Below the pieces are notes generated by a model, which was not told the origin of the DNA, searched no databases, and saw only the letters and a list, made by a program, of their open reading frames with translations. From contig NC_084850.1 of assembly GCF_033115175.1 (NCBI RefSeq), forward strand, positions 113,877,939-113,941,938: a stretch of DNA of 64,000 bases. The letters run 5' to 3'. The translations under genes and the position numbers were made by a program. Of the stretch, positions 22,022 to 35,390 are shown piece by piece (positions within the stretch are counted from its first letter, which is position 1; every line of letters starts with the position of its first letter). Source of the DNA: Lepus europaeus. Lineage: Eukaryota; Chordata; Mammalia; Lagomorpha; Leporidae.

Positions 22022-23267
22022 GAGTTTGAGGAGGTAGGAACAACTTCTCTATATTGGTGGTAAAGCTAACCAGTCCTTTGGTCCTTTGGTTTAAAACATG
22101 TGAAAGACATCCAACTGACTTAATTCAGTAAAAATATTGAGATAGGCAAAAAAAAAAAAACACCCACAAAACTTTGTCAAAACCTCTTACGAGCAACATT
22201 TAAGCCTGTGATATTGATTGGGACAGTTTTTCTGAAGTTCCGGAGCCAGAGGCCATGAATCTGTTTTCCAGCTGGATGCTGTCTGAAGTTTGACATGTGA
22301 GCTTCTCTATCTCATGGCAGTGAGTGAGTGATGGAAATTGTCTGACTTGGCCAAATGCAAACAGCCTAGCAACATAACACAGATGACACCATATACCAAG
22401 GAATATGCAATTTGGAGTGAAGCAGCATGGGCTGAGTTTGGCAGGTGCTTTGTCAACAAACCTGGGCTGAAGACCAGAAAAATCCCAGACAAAAGTAGTA
22501 GCCAGGCAGCAAGACAAGGTTTGAGACAGAAACACCAGCAGGTTTTAAATGAGGGGTGCGTTATTGAGCATGACACTAAGGGAGGCTGGAGGCTTGTTGT
22601 GTCAGCAGCAAAGGGAAGGACAGTCGTGTTGTTAAACAGGACTGGTACAATATTGTCAGCATAAATGCCAGTGTTTTGTAGCTTATAAAATGATTGTGTG
22701 CATAGGGAATACCTCCAATCTCCACAGCTGTGTTGAAGTTTGAATGGAGGCAGGCATTCTGCTCTTAGAGCCTGATGTTTCTAGAGAAAAGGCAAATTCT
22801 GTAAAAGATTCAACTTGCTTTTCAGAAGAGTGACCCAGAGCGAAGACAGGAAGGAAATACAAGGCCACAGACTATTAATAAAGAATGTATCATAACTTTG
22901 GGTGCTTAAAGGAAAGCATTTAGTTTCTCAAATTACCGCACAAAGTGAGTTATGAAATGAAAATTCTTGCAAACATCAAGTGCACTCAGAGAGCACTTGA
23001 AGTACTTGGCAATCATTCTGAAGTTCTTTGTTAAGCTCACCAAAGCTAGACTTCACTGTTGAAAAAAAAAGACATTTTGCCTTATTTGTAAAGGTTGGGA
23101 GTAGCGTTTCAGTTGATATTTCTAAAACTATCCTCTCTTCTCAAATGTATTAATGACTGTAATTGATAAAGACTTTTTGCCTATATATTTGTGTAAATTA
23201 TTTGATTTTAAAAATATTTCTGCTAAAGTTATTTCAGGGAATGCATAAACTTCTTCTTTTTTCTTTT
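22017..23267. other. Mostly unique DNA, no supported gene
   Basis: 22200-22680 has a slightly higher GC content and overlapping open frames (plus 22338-22664; minus 22200-22535 and 22307-22576). None shows a recognisable domain. It could be an old LTR or single-copy sequence. Confidence 0.45.
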
Positions 23268-23597
23268 TTTAAAGATTTGTTTATTTATTTGAAGGTTAGA
23301 GTTACACAGAGGGAAGGAAAGGCAGAGAGAGCGAGAGGTCTTCCATCCACTGGTTCACTCCCCAGTTGGCCACAATGGCTGGAGCTGCGCTGATCCAAAG
23401 CCAGGAGCCTGGAGTTTCTTCCATGTTTCTCACGCAGGTACTGGGGCCCAAGGACTTGGGCCATCTTGTACTGCTTTCCCAGGCCATAGCAGAGAGATGG
23501 ATCAGAAGTGGAGCAGCCAAGACGCGAAGTGGCGCCCATATGGGATGCTGGCACTGCAGGCAGCAGCTTTTACCTGCTATGCCACAGAGCTGGCCCC
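23268..23597 (-). mobile_element. CSINE, reverse orientation
   Basis: Complete; 'cataaacttct' before (23245) and after (23598) is a target-site duplication. Confidence 0.95.
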
Positions 23598-23689
23598 ATA
23601 AACTTCTGAAACATGTTAGCAAGTCCTTTTGCTATCTCTCTAAGCTTCACTGTCCTTCATATGTAATATTGACTTGATTGAAAATTAAA

Positions 23690-24128
23690 AAATATATATT
23701 CTAATGACATAACTTTACAAATGGATGAATGGTTATACACTAACAATGTTCATTGTAACTTGAAATAGTAGACATATGTTCAGGGCTAATTATGAGAGTG
23801 GGAATGCTAAATTGAAGGGCAACTGCAGTTTAGTTAGACATTACCAAGTTCTCCATATCAGTACTACCATTTTACATTGCCTCCAGCAAAGTCTGAGAGT
23901 GCCTGTTTTCCCCAGCCTCTGCATGAACTTCATGTAAAAGTTAGGATGGTGTTGTTAAAGTGATACTATTTCCCAATTTAAAAAATCACGTTGATTCATA
24001 GCACTTTCACACGTCATCAACACCCTTTATGGATAGGATTGTATAGAGTTATGTTATAATCCATTAAACTGCTTTGATGTATTTGATTTATTCCTTTTTA
24101 GGTATTTCGACTGTTTCTATATGCTTGT
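23690..24128 (-). mobile_element. Old L1 (L1M-type) fragment, antisense
   Basis: 'accattttacattgcctcca' and 'ccccagcctctgcatgaact' match the antisense order of the L1 ORF2 3' region. It continues after the SINE to about 24530. Confidence 0.65.
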
Positions 24129-24481
24129 TTTTTTTAAAGATTTATTTTATTTATTTGAAAGAGTTAGATTTATTTTATTTATTTTAAAGAGTTACAGAGC
24201 GAGGTAGAGACAGAGAGAGAGGTCTTCCATCCACTGGTTCACTTCCCAGATGGCCGGAACAGCTGGAGCTGCACCGATCCGAAGCCAGGAGCCAGGAGCT
24301 TCTTCCTGGTCTCCCAGGTGGGTGCAGCGGCCCAAGGACTTGGGCCATCTTCTACTGCTATCCCAAGCCACAGCAGAGAGCTAGATTGGAAGAGGAGCAG
24401 CCAGGACTCGAACCTGCACCCATATGGGATGCCAGTACTTCAGGCCAGGGTGTTAACCCACTGAACCACAGCGCCGGCCCC
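24129..24481 (-). mobile_element. CSINE, reverse orientation, with duplicated tail
   Basis: Inserted in the old L1; 'tctatatgctt' before and 'ctatacgcttt' after mark the site. The T-rich tail block 'agatttattttatttatt' occurs twice (24140 and 24167). Confidence 0.92.
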
Positions 24482-24530
24482 TATACGCTTTCACATTCAG
24501 TTACAATGAACATTTTTAGTGTATAACTAA

Positions 24531-24752
24531 TCAGGGATGGACCAAGCCAAAGACAGGATCTAAAAACTCCATCCAGATATCCCACATGGTGGCAGGGATC
24601 CAATTACTTGAGCCATCACCTGCTGCTTCCCAGCTATGCACTAGAAGGAAGGTGGAATTGGTAGTGGAGCCATGACTCAAAGCCAGACAGTCCAATATGG
24701 TATGCAGGGGACCCAAGCAATGTCCTTACCACTGTGCCAAATGCCTGCCCCA
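24531..24752 (-). mobile_element. Old CSINE, reverse orientation, 3' tail missing
   Basis: Old-subfamily body without the GA tract, ending 'gtgccaaatgcctgcccc'. It directly precedes a younger copy. Confidence 0.75.
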
Positions 24753-24756
24753 TAAC

Positions 24757-25098
24757 ATTTTTTAAAGATTTATTTATATATTTGGAAGTCAGAGTTACAG
24801 GGAGGCAGAGGCAAAGGCAGAAGCAGAAAGAGAATGAGATCTTCCATCCGCTAGTTCACTCCCCAAGTGGCTGCAATGGGCAGAGCTGTGCCAATCTGAA
24901 GCATGGAGCCAGGAGTTTCTTCCGGGTCTCCCACGTGGGTGCAGGAGCCTAAGTACTTGGGCCATCTTCTACTGCTTTCCCAGGCTGCAGCAGAGAGCTG
25001 GATCAGAAGAGGAGCGGCCAGGACTCAAACTGGAGCCCATTTGGGATTCCGGCACTGCTGGCGGCAGCTTTACCCGCCATGCCACAGCACTGGTGCCA
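24757..25098 (-). mobile_element. CSINE, reverse orientation
   Basis: Complete copy starting 'tttttaaagatttatttata' and ending 'gccacagcactggtgcc'. Confidence 0.93.
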
Positions 25099-25099
25099 A

Positions 25100-25350
25100 C
25101 AGTTTATTCTTACTAGCATTGAACAAGATATAACTAAAATGTTCACGAACAGTGAATGATGTAGTATAATGAATACAATGGAATGCTAATCAGCGTAAAA
25201 AGGAATAAGCCACTGATTTCTCAGACAACATGGATGAATACATGAGTGTGCTTACTTGATAAAACATACGGTTCTATTTACCCAAAATTAGTACCTTGTA
25301 TTTGAATTATACTTCAATGAGATTTTCTTTAAAAGGTGAGGGGAAGTATA
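25100..25350 (+). mobile_element. Old L1 (L1M-type) 3' segment
   Basis: 'acaatggaatgctaatcagc', 'caacatggatgaatacatga' and 'aattatacttcaatgagatt' follow the sense order of old L1 ORF2 3' end and 3'UTR. Confidence 0.7.
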
Positions 25351-25371
25351 GTCAAAGAAAAGTTGGAGCGG

Positions 25372-25685
25372 GTGGGGTTCGGCATGAGGCTCAGCAGGTA
25401 AAGCTGCCACCTGCGACACCAGCATCCCAGACCTGCACTGGCTCATAGCCTGGCTTCTCCACTTCTGATCCTGCTCCCTGCTAGTGACCTAGGAAAAGCA
25501 ATGGAAGATAGCCCAAGTGTTTGGACTGGTGTCACCCACGTGGGAGATCCATATGAAGCTCCTGGCTTCCGCTTGGCCCAGCCCTGGCCCTTGTGGCCAT
25601 TTGGGGAATGAACCATTGGATGGAAGACCTCTTTCTTTCTCACCCTCTCTCTGTAACTCTTTCAATAAATCTTTAAAAAATTTTA
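25372..25685 (+). mobile_element. CSINE
   Basis: Diverged head 'gggttcggcatgaggctcag' and clear body and A-rich tail. Confidence 0.88.
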
Positions 25686-25689
25686 AACA

Positions 25690-26040
25690 TCCAGTACATT
25701 GTTAGTAATTGTAGTTGTCATGTTTAACAATGAATCTTTCTTGAATTTTTCTTCCTAAGTTTATCCTTTCAGCAACACTTTCCCAATTGTTCCTTCCCCT
25801 CCTCTGTCCTTGATAATTACCACTCTACTATCTGTATCTTTTTAGATTCCACATGTGGAAACATATGATATGTGTCTTTCTGTGTCTGGCTTAACATGTA
25901 GTCCTCCAAGTTCATCTATGTTGTCTCAAATGACAGAATCTCCTTTTTGCACTGGATGTATTTTTTCTCTTTTGTATTTTCCTGCATTTAATACATTTTG
26001 ACTAATGATATAACCTCAAGTTTTAAAATAATTTATGTTG
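25690..26040 (-). mobile_element. Old L1 (L1M-type) fragment, antisense
   Basis: 'tttttagattccacatgtgg', 'gtctttctgtgtctggctta' and 'ccaagttcatctatgttgtc' match the antisense L1 ORF2 3' region. Confidence 0.75.
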
Positions 26041-26094
26041 TGTTTAATACATATTTTCATTTGTAGATAGCAACAACTTGTGACATATTAGATT

Positions 26095-26300
26095 CTTCTC
26101 AGTGATATGTGCTGTAGCGGAAAAAATATAATTCAACTGGCAGACCTGTTTTCTCATTCTGAATATTCTGTTAACTGCTGCACATTTTCTGAAGATCATT
26201 TGACTTCTTTGCCTTGAGTTTCTTTATCTGTAAAATGAAGGATGTTGAACTACCTTAGCTCAACATTTCCATGATCCATTTAGTATAAAATGTGGAATGT
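26095..26300 (+). mobile_element. MIR SINE, diverged
   Basis: 'ttgagtttctttatctgtaa' followed by 'aatgaaggatgttgaac' matches the MIR core. Confidence 0.6.
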
Positions 26301-26367
26301 TAATTTTCTTAATTGGACATTTGAAAAATATTGGTAATGCATTTTTATATTTAAAATCCTCTGTACT

Positions 26368-26624
26368 GGGGCCGGTGCTGTGGCGTAGCGGGTTAATGCC
26401 CTAGCCTGAAGCACTGGCATCCCATGTGAGCACTGGTTCTAGTTCCGGCTGCTCCACTTCCAATCCAGTTCTCTGCTACGGCCTAGGAAAGCAGTAGAAG
26501 ATGGCCCAAGTCCTTGGGCCCCTGCACCCTTGTGAGAGACCCAGAAGAAGCTTCTGGCTCCTGGCTTTGGATTGGCACATCTCCAGACATTGCAGCCAGT
26601 TGGGGAGTGAACCATCGGATGGAA

Positions 26625-26664
<40 letters not shown>

Positions 26665-26712
26665 CTCCTCTCTCTGTGTAACTCTGACTTTCAAATAAAT
26701 AAATCTTTTAAA
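26368..26712 (+). mobile_element. CSINE with perfect target-site duplication
   Basis: Flanked by 'aaaatcctctgtact' at 26353-26367 and 26713-26727. Contains a (CT)n tract at 26626-26660. Confidence 0.97.
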
Positions 26713-26727
26713 AAAATCCTCTGTACT

Positions 26728-27585
26728 TTGCATGCATTACTTATTTTTCTTATAGTCCATAACACAAAAAACCCAAAGGTCAGTTTAGAGGCCCTTTCCA
26801 ATCCTTGACAAGAAGAGTACCTGTAATCATCTTCAGTTTATTTCTATCTTAAAGATGCTACGTATATTGATTATTGAAGAAGCAGTATTTTCTATGAATG
26901 CTGAAAACATTGCAAACTTGTGCTAAAGTCAATAATAATCTTCACATATATCACCACATTAAGAACCTTTTTTCTGCAGTGAAAGAATCATAGGCCATAA
27001 TAGCTACTTATCCACTTTTTCTTTATTGAATGAAATTGGGTTTTGACTCCTTTGATTACATGATAATTAAATCAGCTGTCTGTCTCTAAGCAATATTTTT
27101 CTTTGTTTTTGTATTTGTTTATTTTTGTTTGCATTGCTGCAAAATGTGTTAATACTAAATGCTGATGAAAAGAGCTGAATTCGGACTGTCAGATGGGAAG
27201 AGCTGGCTTTCTGGCTGCAGATGCCACTTAAACTTTGAATCTTTCAACTGCAGATTTTCTATTGTCTGTAGCTATTCCTAAAAAAGGCATGGTTTTCTCT
27301 CCAAATCAGGAGGTAGAAAATGATGGGGGAGGCTTTTTGGCCCTCAACATCACCAATATAAGATTGCTGCATCAATGCCACAAAAATTATATTGAATATT
27401 CTAAATTAGATCTAACATCATTCTATGTCACTTAAAGTAGGATTTTAGCTGGACCTTTTATAATTTCATGCAGAACTAAATAGATTTAGAAAATATTCTA
27501 GATACTGGTTCTATAAAAGTCTACATTTTATCTACATTTTATTTACATTTCACAATTATAGCTAAAAGGCTTACTTTCTTTAGAA
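26728..27585. other. Unique DNA, no gene seen
   Basis: No domain in any frame; a 12-base tandem 'tctacattttat' occurs at 27520-27543. Confidence 0.55.
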
Positions 27586-27602
27586 TATATGTGTGTGTGT
27601 GA

Positions 27603-27654
<52 letters not shown>
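27586..27654. repeat. (TG)n(TA)n compound microsatellite
   Basis: (TG)n to 27612 then about twenty uninterrupted TA/AT units. Likely length-polymorphic. Confidence 0.97.
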
Positions 27655-27656
<2 letters not shown>

Positions 27657-28794
27657 AAGTATTAAAGGAATCGGGAAGGATAAGGTTTAGTATTTTATGT
27701 TATCTTTTCACAATACTAATATGTAAGACTCTGGAATTTCATTTAAATAACAGGAAGTGACTTAATAAGCCTAACACTTGCTGACAATACATTGTGGGAA
27801 ATGTATACCGAACTGGAATCTTTGCCTTCTACAATTTACAAATGATTTTAATGTGCCTGAGAGTGCTGTTCTCTAACGACAGTGTGTGAAGACATTGTTC
27901 AGTATAAGAGAACGGAAGCAGCTGCCAGTATTGTGCATGCTTCACATCGCAAGAAAATGAGAGTATATCCTGTTTCCACGGTATCCAGAAAGCCTTTACT
28001 GAACCTCACAAAATTAGGAATCAAATTATTTTTGAAGACTTTTGTTTTCTCCTTATTGTGATGAAATATGATATGTAGGACTCCGAAATTGATTTCACTT
28101 CTGGAGATTTCTGCAGTTTGGGAGAACTAGTAAAAAGTGTCATTGAGACAAAAACGAAACAACATGGCAATGATTTGAGCTATAAACAGTCATGGTTCTC
28201 CTACCTTCTCTTTTCGTGAAACACAGATGTTACATTTGGATGAGACCTTCTGTGGTAATGTGTTTGAGAATAAACACCGACAGTTTCATTGAATCTAATT
28301 TACCTGCTTTTAATTAGTAATGCTTAACATTTTGAGACTCTGGGAAGAAACATGGGAAAAAGCAATCATCCAATCACTGTTACTTCATGGACATAGCAAG
28401 GAAAATTACTTAAATTAAAGTCGTTGCCCACGTCCATTCTCAGACCTCCCAATAGATTTCTTACTGAGGCTCTTAAACCCATCCTCAGCAGTAAACTGAT
28501 GTTTCTTAAGCATTGACTCTTAAAAGTCAGAAAATCCACAGGAGATTCTGATGGTTGGTGAATTATTTAAATAAGATGTAGAGAGGAAAAAAAACAGGGT
28601 TGGTATTTTAGCATCGGTTCTTGACAATCCAACATGTAGCTGCAGTTTGGCATTCTATACACTGAATTAAAACAGGATAACAGCAGCTGGCTGATTATTC
28701 CTGGGTCAAAAAGCTTCCAGAGAAGATTTTAAAAAAAAAAAAACAGAATTAGAGAGTGGTTAGCAAAGTTTGACTCTCTCAGTAAGATCACATA
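27655..28794. other. Unique DNA, no gene seen
   Basis: No recognisable repeat or coding frame; base composition is even and free of young SINEs. Confidence 0.55.
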
Positions 28795-28925
28795 AAATGG
28801 AGTTATTCATGTAGAATCACCTAGAGGATCGTTAAAAATGCCTGGACCTTAGTACAGAAAAATAAAATCTGTACATCCAGGGATGTTCATGGGCATCTGC
28901 AGCCAGGGTTGCCAATCACTGCTTT
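28795..28925. mobile_element. MER5A-like hAT DNA transposon remnant
   Basis: 'gtagaatcacctagaggatc' and 'gttgccaatcactgcttta' match the two ends of the MER5A type non-autonomous element in diverged form. Confidence 0.6.
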
Positions 28926-28935
28926 AAAGCACACA

Positions 28936-29246
28936 ATCTGGGGCATGTGTTTGGCACAGTGGTTAAGATGTCACTTGGGATGCCTGCATCCCATATCAGA
29001 GTGCCTGGAGGATTCAGTCTTAGCTTCACATCTCCATCTTCTTGTTAATGTGTACCCCAGGAGGCAATGGGGAAGCAACCCATGTGGGAGACCCAAGGTG
29101 AATTCCTAGCTCTTGGCTGCAAATTGGCCCAGCTCCAGGTATTGTACGTGCTTGGAGAGTGAACCAGCAGATGGATGGTTTCTCTCTCCCCCCCCCCCCT
29201 CTCTCTCTCTCCCCCTCTCTTTCTGTCTTTCAAACAAAAAAATGTA
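28936..29246 (+). mobile_element. Old CSINE
   Basis: Old-subfamily head 'gtttggcacagtggttaaga', C-rich pyrimidine tract at 29188-29220 and tail 'tgtctttcaaac'. Confidence 0.8.
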
Positions 29247-30947
29247 AATAACTTTTTTTTTTCTAGAACACATTCACAATGGGGAAATTTTTAGTGGGGA
29301 CTACTTAGTTTAAAATATTTTTCTTTACTCAATTTGTATAGATAGTAGATCAGTAATATCTTAGAAGATATTCCAGGTATGGTCATCTTGACTAGCACAT
29401 GATAGAACCTCAATAAATGTTAGCTTCTATGATTTGCTTTTTGTCTTTGTTTTTCTAGTATATCTGTATTTATATATACTTTTGAGCACACACACATACG
29501 TGGTAGTTACATGATATTAAATAAGCATGATTTTTTCCATGGAAATTTGGAATCAATCTCACTTCCTGTTTTCGAATAATAAACAATTGTTTTCCCACAA
29601 TGAAAAATTTGTAATTTGAGTTTTAGCTGTATTTTCTTATTTGTGGTTATAAAAAGTATAAGACATTTGTAACAGTAATGATGTTCTTCATTGCAAACAA
29701 TTGAAAACTTTAACAAAAATGACAGTGGTTCAATTTTCTGAAAATTCTCAAAGTATTTATATCATAGGATGGCATGGATGAATTTAAATTAGAATTAATT
29801 AAGAAAAAGTAACTTCTGGGGTTTTGTTGTGTGGTAGTGTGACTATAGATAAAGTTATTGTAACTGTTTATATAACTTATACTTCTCAATTAAAAGATTA
29901 CCCACTAGAAGATAAGATTTTGGATGATTTCACTATAGAGTAATGTTAAATGTTTGAACAAATAAAGATATTAACCCTGACTGGATATTGTACAATGTAT
30001 ACATGTACTGAAACATCACATAGCACCTCATAAACATGTACAATTTTTATATGTCTTTCAAATTTCCTTTAAATAAAACAAAATAAAAAGACACCGAAAC
30101 TTGCTTTTTTTTTTTTTCTTGGTATCTCTGTTCTGCCTTTCATGAGTTAGCCTATTCCTGAGACTAGCTCCACTAGCTCTTTCAAGATAAATGCCAATAC
30201 ATCCTGTGACATAGGCTTTCTAGTTTTCCTTCAGTGATTGAATGAGAGCATTTCTTCTTCTAACGATAGAACAGTGCTGGGCAATACTTTCATTAGACCA
30301 AGAAGCTCATATCACATATTCATTCTTAACAAATCATTTGTTCCAAGGGATGGAGATATACTGAGTGGTTTTCATAGGCTCAAATCTGGAGTTTCAGGGT
30401 AGTACAGGACAGCCAACCCCACCTAAATAATATAGCTGTCTTGTGTATTATGTGGGTGTACAGGTAGGTGCACAAGAATATGTGTATGCCAGTAATTGCG
30501 TAGATTCCGGGAAATGCAATCACCAATGTTAGCTAGACCAATCAAAATAACATTTTAAAAATTGAAAAGAGAAGCATTAATAAACCACAAATCATGATTG
30601 TGTATAACTATTTTTGTTATCCACCATGGAGAAATCTGTATCGTTACATTATTAGATGGGATTCAGGTGCAAGAAAAAGTGTTTTTTTAGTTTTACAGAA
30701 TATGTAAAATATTCAGTGCAACACTGTTTTATATATATTTATAAATGCCCATCAGCCATTATTTTGAGAAAACTAAAAGCAGTTTTGCCACTTTAACATC
30801 TCTTGTGTCATTCAAATATTTCGCTGGAGATGATACATAAAGTTTAAAGGTTCCAAAGTGTTCTTATATTGGGATACCATTAGTGTTTCAGTATTATTTG
30901 TTATGTAGGGCACCTATGTCAAAATAAATATGTAAAAGCTCTCTTTT
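29247..30947. other. Unique DNA with minor old repeats, no gene seen
   Basis: A MIR/L2-like 3' end ('gaacctcaataaatgttagc') lies at 29405-29425. A T-run of 13 at 30105 follows AATAAA-like motifs near 30073. No coding frame has support. Confidence 0.5.
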
Positions 30948-31262
30948 TTTGAAAAGATTTATTTATTTATTTGAAAGTTAGAGTTACAGAGAGAGAGAGA
31001 GGGAGAGACAGACAGAGATCTTCAATCCTCTGGTTCACTCTCAAAATGGCTACAACAGCCAGGCCTGGGCTAGGCCGAAGCAAGGAGCCAAGAGCCTCCT
31101 CCAGGTCTCCTACATGGGTGCAGGGCACCTGGACCATTTTCTGCTGCTTTCTCTAGGTGTATTAGCAGGGAACTGGATTGGAAGTAGAGCAGCCACGATT
31201 TGAAATGGCACCCATAACTGGATGCCAGCAGTGGCTTTACCTACCATGCCACAGTGCTAGCC
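30948..31262 (-). mobile_element. CSINE, reverse orientation
   Basis: Complete copy from 'gaaaagatttatttatttat' to 'gccacagtgctagcc'. Confidence 0.92.
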
Positions 31263-32361
31263 TTGTAAAAGTTCTTGTTGAGTTGTTAGGTACAGATAGC
31301 ATAATATTTTCATACTGATGATTTAGTTGCCATGTTGAAAAAGAACAATAGATATAAATTAAAAGAAAATATACAACATGTATTTCATTGTTAAGATATA
31401 TGTGCCTGTTTAGCACTGTACACCTTGGAATCCGTTTATGTACCACCACCTTCCTTGTTTCATACTCTTTGTATAGTGCTTGCTTTTCATCACATCGATT
31501 GTCAAAACTCAGGTTCAAAAAGATAAGCTATAATTAAAAGGAATTTTATCAGCTCTAATGATGAAACTGTGAATTATGTTGCCTTAGTAGTCTACACTGT
31601 GTGCGACACATGTTATGAGATTTCTTTTGAAAATGTAAAGCAGTTCTTGGTGTCCTAGGATGCCTTGGTACACAGCTTGAGAACAGTGGTTATGGTTGTA
31701 AGAGAAAACAAGAGCCAGAATTGGAAAGCCAGGTTTTCAAAATAAAAACATCAAGAGATGACAACTAGTATTAATCAAAGGAAATTACCATATGAAGCCA
31801 GCAAGTATTTTCTTAAAAAGTGAAATATTTGATCTGTATAAGAAAATTTTTATTTACATACTTTTCCCCAAAAACAAATAGAAAAAGTGAATCATATGGT
31901 ATAAATTAATCTTTAAAATTTTAAAATCTCTCTATGACTTCATTAAGCCTTTTATGACAAAAATTACTATGGAATTATCAGCTCATTTTAATGAAAAATA
32001 AGGAAAGATCCATGCAGGAAAAAATACAATTTCACTTTATTGTAGATTTAAATTTCACTAAACTTCTAACAGTATCAATACCAGTGGCAATAGTTTCTGG
32101 GACTGGTCAATGTTCTGAAGTAATCCATAGGTCTTATCAATTTATATCACAATTATGAGTGGGGAAATATTGCAAATTCATCCTATTTGGATTTCCTTTT
32201 ACAATGGCTGGGTCACAGAATTAGTTCAGGTAGAATACATCATTTTTCTTTTAGAAAAAGAGCAGTAAAAACCATATGTTTGTGTATTACAGGAAGATGT
32301 TAGAAAGGAAAAAAAAATCAGTTGTCAAGTAAGATACTTTGTAATAGATCTTCATTCTTTC
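31263..32361. other. Unique DNA, no gene seen
   Basis: A possible hAT-type remnant at 31650-31715 ('cagcttgagaacagtggtta') is too weak to assign. No supported frame. Confidence 0.5.
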
Positions 32362-32652
32362 TAAAAGATTCATTTATTTATTTTGAAAGTCAGAGTTAGA
32401 GAGAGAGAGAGAGAGAGATATCTTCCATCTGCTGGTTCACTCCCCAGATGGCCACAATTGAAAGGGCTGGAGCAGGCTGAAGCCAGGAGCCAGCTCCCAC
32501 ATGGGTGGCAGGGGCCCAAATGCTTAGGCCATCCCCTGCTGATTTTCCCAGGCCATTAGCAGGGAAAGGAAGTGGAGCAGCTGGGACAAGACCCAGTGCC
32601 AATATGGGATGCTAGCAGCAGCTTTACCCACTACGCCACAAGGGTGGCTCCT
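32362..32652 (-). mobile_element. CSINE, reverse orientation
   Basis: Slightly shortened middle; ends 'ctacgccacaagggtggctcc'. Confidence 0.9.
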
Positions 32653-34009
32653 GTAATAAATCTTATAGTAGTGACCTTGTTTAACTGCTATATACTGCAA
32701 AAAGAAGTCATTCAAAACCACATAAATGATTAATGCATTTCATACAAAGCCCTGCGATATCCTTAGAATATATTTACTAAGGTCAAACAAATGATAGAGC
32801 TCAAAGAAGAAATTTCAGGAGTTTTTAAGAAAGACACATGCAGTTAATTTGTTAGCTTTCTGTTGACACAACAAACTGAAGCACTGATGTTAGAACACAT
32901 TTTGTAAGGGAAAAAATGACCTTCGGATTCTAAGTTGAACATGTGAAGACTGAGACTACTTAGTAGATTTTATTACTAAATAATCCTGTAAGAGGATTAT
33001 ACATTCTGCTCTTAGTCATATGATTTGCTTTGCCAAATGATGACTATCACTTTTTAGAACAAGCATTAAAAGTGAATGTATGACTTGCCTTATTTATTTA
33101 TTTTGCTCTGCCTCAGTGTAGAGCAGAGCCACAGCTGACCCTTGATGGGTGTGTGGAGTGAATGAGCCATTGTGATAATCAGAGTGTTTGACATTACAAT
33201 ATGCCTAACCTATCATGACTAATGCATGTTGTTGGCCATTAATAGTAGCATAAGCTAAATTAGGTGATAAAGAGAAAGAAGAATAAAAGAAATTGTATTC
33301 ATCAAGGTTTTATGAGCAGATGAAGAAGTCAGGCCATGGAAATGGAGAAAGATGGAAAAATAAAGGCTTGGTAAGAACTGCATTTTTAGAATCCATGTCC
33401 TACAACTATGGTAGATGATGGCAGCTCTCTTGATTATCCTAGAATAGGCACTTTCATGTGTTTTCCTGTGTTTCCTCTGAGGTCAGAGAGTTTTCATCAC
33501 TTTTTTATAGTCACATAGCTAGTAAGGGACAGGCTTAAAATATATTGCTTTAATGATATTATTCTGTTACCTGAACACAGAGCATGAGTGCCCAGCTGAG
33601 TGTACCAGCTGCTCAGATCTTCCTTGAAGAGAGAACCTGCTGTGAGAGGTGCAGTTTAGTGACAGTGTCCAGCTGGAATGCCTTCAGGATTCTAGATTCA
33701 CTGTAAATATTTCATCCAAAGATATCCTCTCCCCAAGGAAGTCTCCAATCAGTTAGCATGGTAAGGGAATTTGGGACTGGCAATTTCTGTCAAATATAAT
33801 ATATCCTCTATGGTAACCTATGCTCGGGCTCTCTTGCACTACAGACACATTTTCAGAACTGCACTGTGATCTGAGGCTCTTCCTTCGACCTTTCTCCTGT
33901 CCCTTCACAGGAGACAAAACAGTATCATGATTTAAGGACTTTCTCAGCCTACTCATGCTCTCCCATCCCTTTTATTACTTGTCACCCCTTAAAAATTTTA
34001 TTCTTGGGA
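32653..34009. other. Mostly unique DNA; MIR-like fragment at 33430-33545
   Basis: 'tatagtcacatagctagtaa' near 33508 matches the MIR/L2-type reverse core. The minus frame 33753-33956 has no recognisable domain. Confidence 0.5.
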
Positions 34010-34265
34010 TGGTGCTGAGGCATAGTAGGCTAAGTCTCGGCCTGCAGTGCCGGCATCCCATATGGGCAACTGTTAACATTCTGGCTGCTCCTCTTCCAAT
34101 CCAATTCTCTACTTATGGCCTATGAAAGAAGTGGAAGATGGCCCAAGTTCTTGGGCCCCTGAACCTGTGTGGGAGACCCAAAAGAAGCTCCTGGCTCCTG
34201 GCTTCAGATCAGCCCAGCTCCAGCTGTTGCAATCATTTGGGGAGTGAACCAGCAGATGGAAGATT

Positions 34266-34310
<45 letters not shown>

Positions 34311-34351
34311 GTGTGTGTAAACTCTGCCTTTCAAATAAATAAGTAAATCTT
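34010..34351 (+). mobile_element. CSINE
   Basis: Flanked by 'aaattttattcttg' and 'aatttttattcttac'. Contains a long CT tract at 34269-34312. Confidence 0.94.
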
Positions 34352-34366
34352 TTTAAAAAATTTTTA

Positions 34367-35373
34367 TTCTTACACTAGTAAAATAGTAAGGAAGACTTTA
34401 TTTAGGACTATTGAAATATATGTCATTACTATGGCAATGAGAGAGATTAAGTGCAACTCTTAGTACAGTTGACACAACTGAGGATCCATACCCAATGAGC
34501 AGATAAAGGGCATTAGCAGAAAGAATATTACTAAGAGAAGAAATCAAGAACAGGAGGGTTCTTCTAAGGTAGCTTAACAGGATTCTTAGTGGACACATAC
34601 CAAGTTTGTCAGATACCAAGAATGAAGGGAATCTTGATAACTAACTTAGCATTTTTGCTACAATAGAGCTAGACAAACCAAACAGAGGGCCCAAGGATGA
34701 GGCATAGTCAGAAAGAGGGCTCAGCTAAGTCTGTCTCTAATGTGTGATCAAGAAGGCAATCTGTCACACCCTAGTATATCTCTCACACTTCTTATTCATC
34801 TTGGCATCTACTCCCAGAAGTCATGAACTGACACATTAGGTGAACTGGGAAATTTGGTCAGTATCATGTTCAGTGGGAAAATGTGTAGACCTTTTTGCCT
34901 AGATTATTATGGTTTGAATAATAATTTTGCCTTTTTTGTTTTGTTTTGTATTGTTTTTAAAGGCAAGGCTTGAGTGTTGGTAAAGTGCTGCCATCTATAG
35001 GCTGTTTTAAAGTTTGCCTGGATTGTCTCATTTAATGGTCATATAGTATTGCATGTTAGATTAGATTACTTGTATTTTATATGTGAAGAAACTAAAGCTC
35101 AAGTGAAATAACTTGTGCAAGGTGAACCTTCCAATCAATGGCAAAAGGGAGATTCATGCCCAGATTGTTTATATTCTAAACTATCACCACTTACAATCAA
35201 AATGGTAGCTGCTAAAATACTGATATGCAAGTTTGCAGAGTGTGAGGAAGGAGATGTAGTATTTGGAACCTGCTGTATGGTAGGAGGCTCTAAAGAGCAC
35301 TACAGGTTTTTTTGAGTACTCCACTGTGTATAATATTTTATTCACACTGTTCCCTTGGTTGTACCAAAATTCT
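34367..35373. other. Mostly unique DNA; MIR-like fragment at 34985-35180
   Basis: 'tatgtgaagaaactaaagct' and 'aataacttgtgcaaggtgaa' match MIR in reverse orientation. No gene seen. Confidence 0.5.
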
Positions 35374-35390
35374 AAAGAATAAAATATGTT

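Noticed and set aside
22338-22664. 108-codon plus-strand frame with overlapping minus frames
   Set aside because: Slightly higher GC and long frames on both strands, but no recognisable domain or homology.
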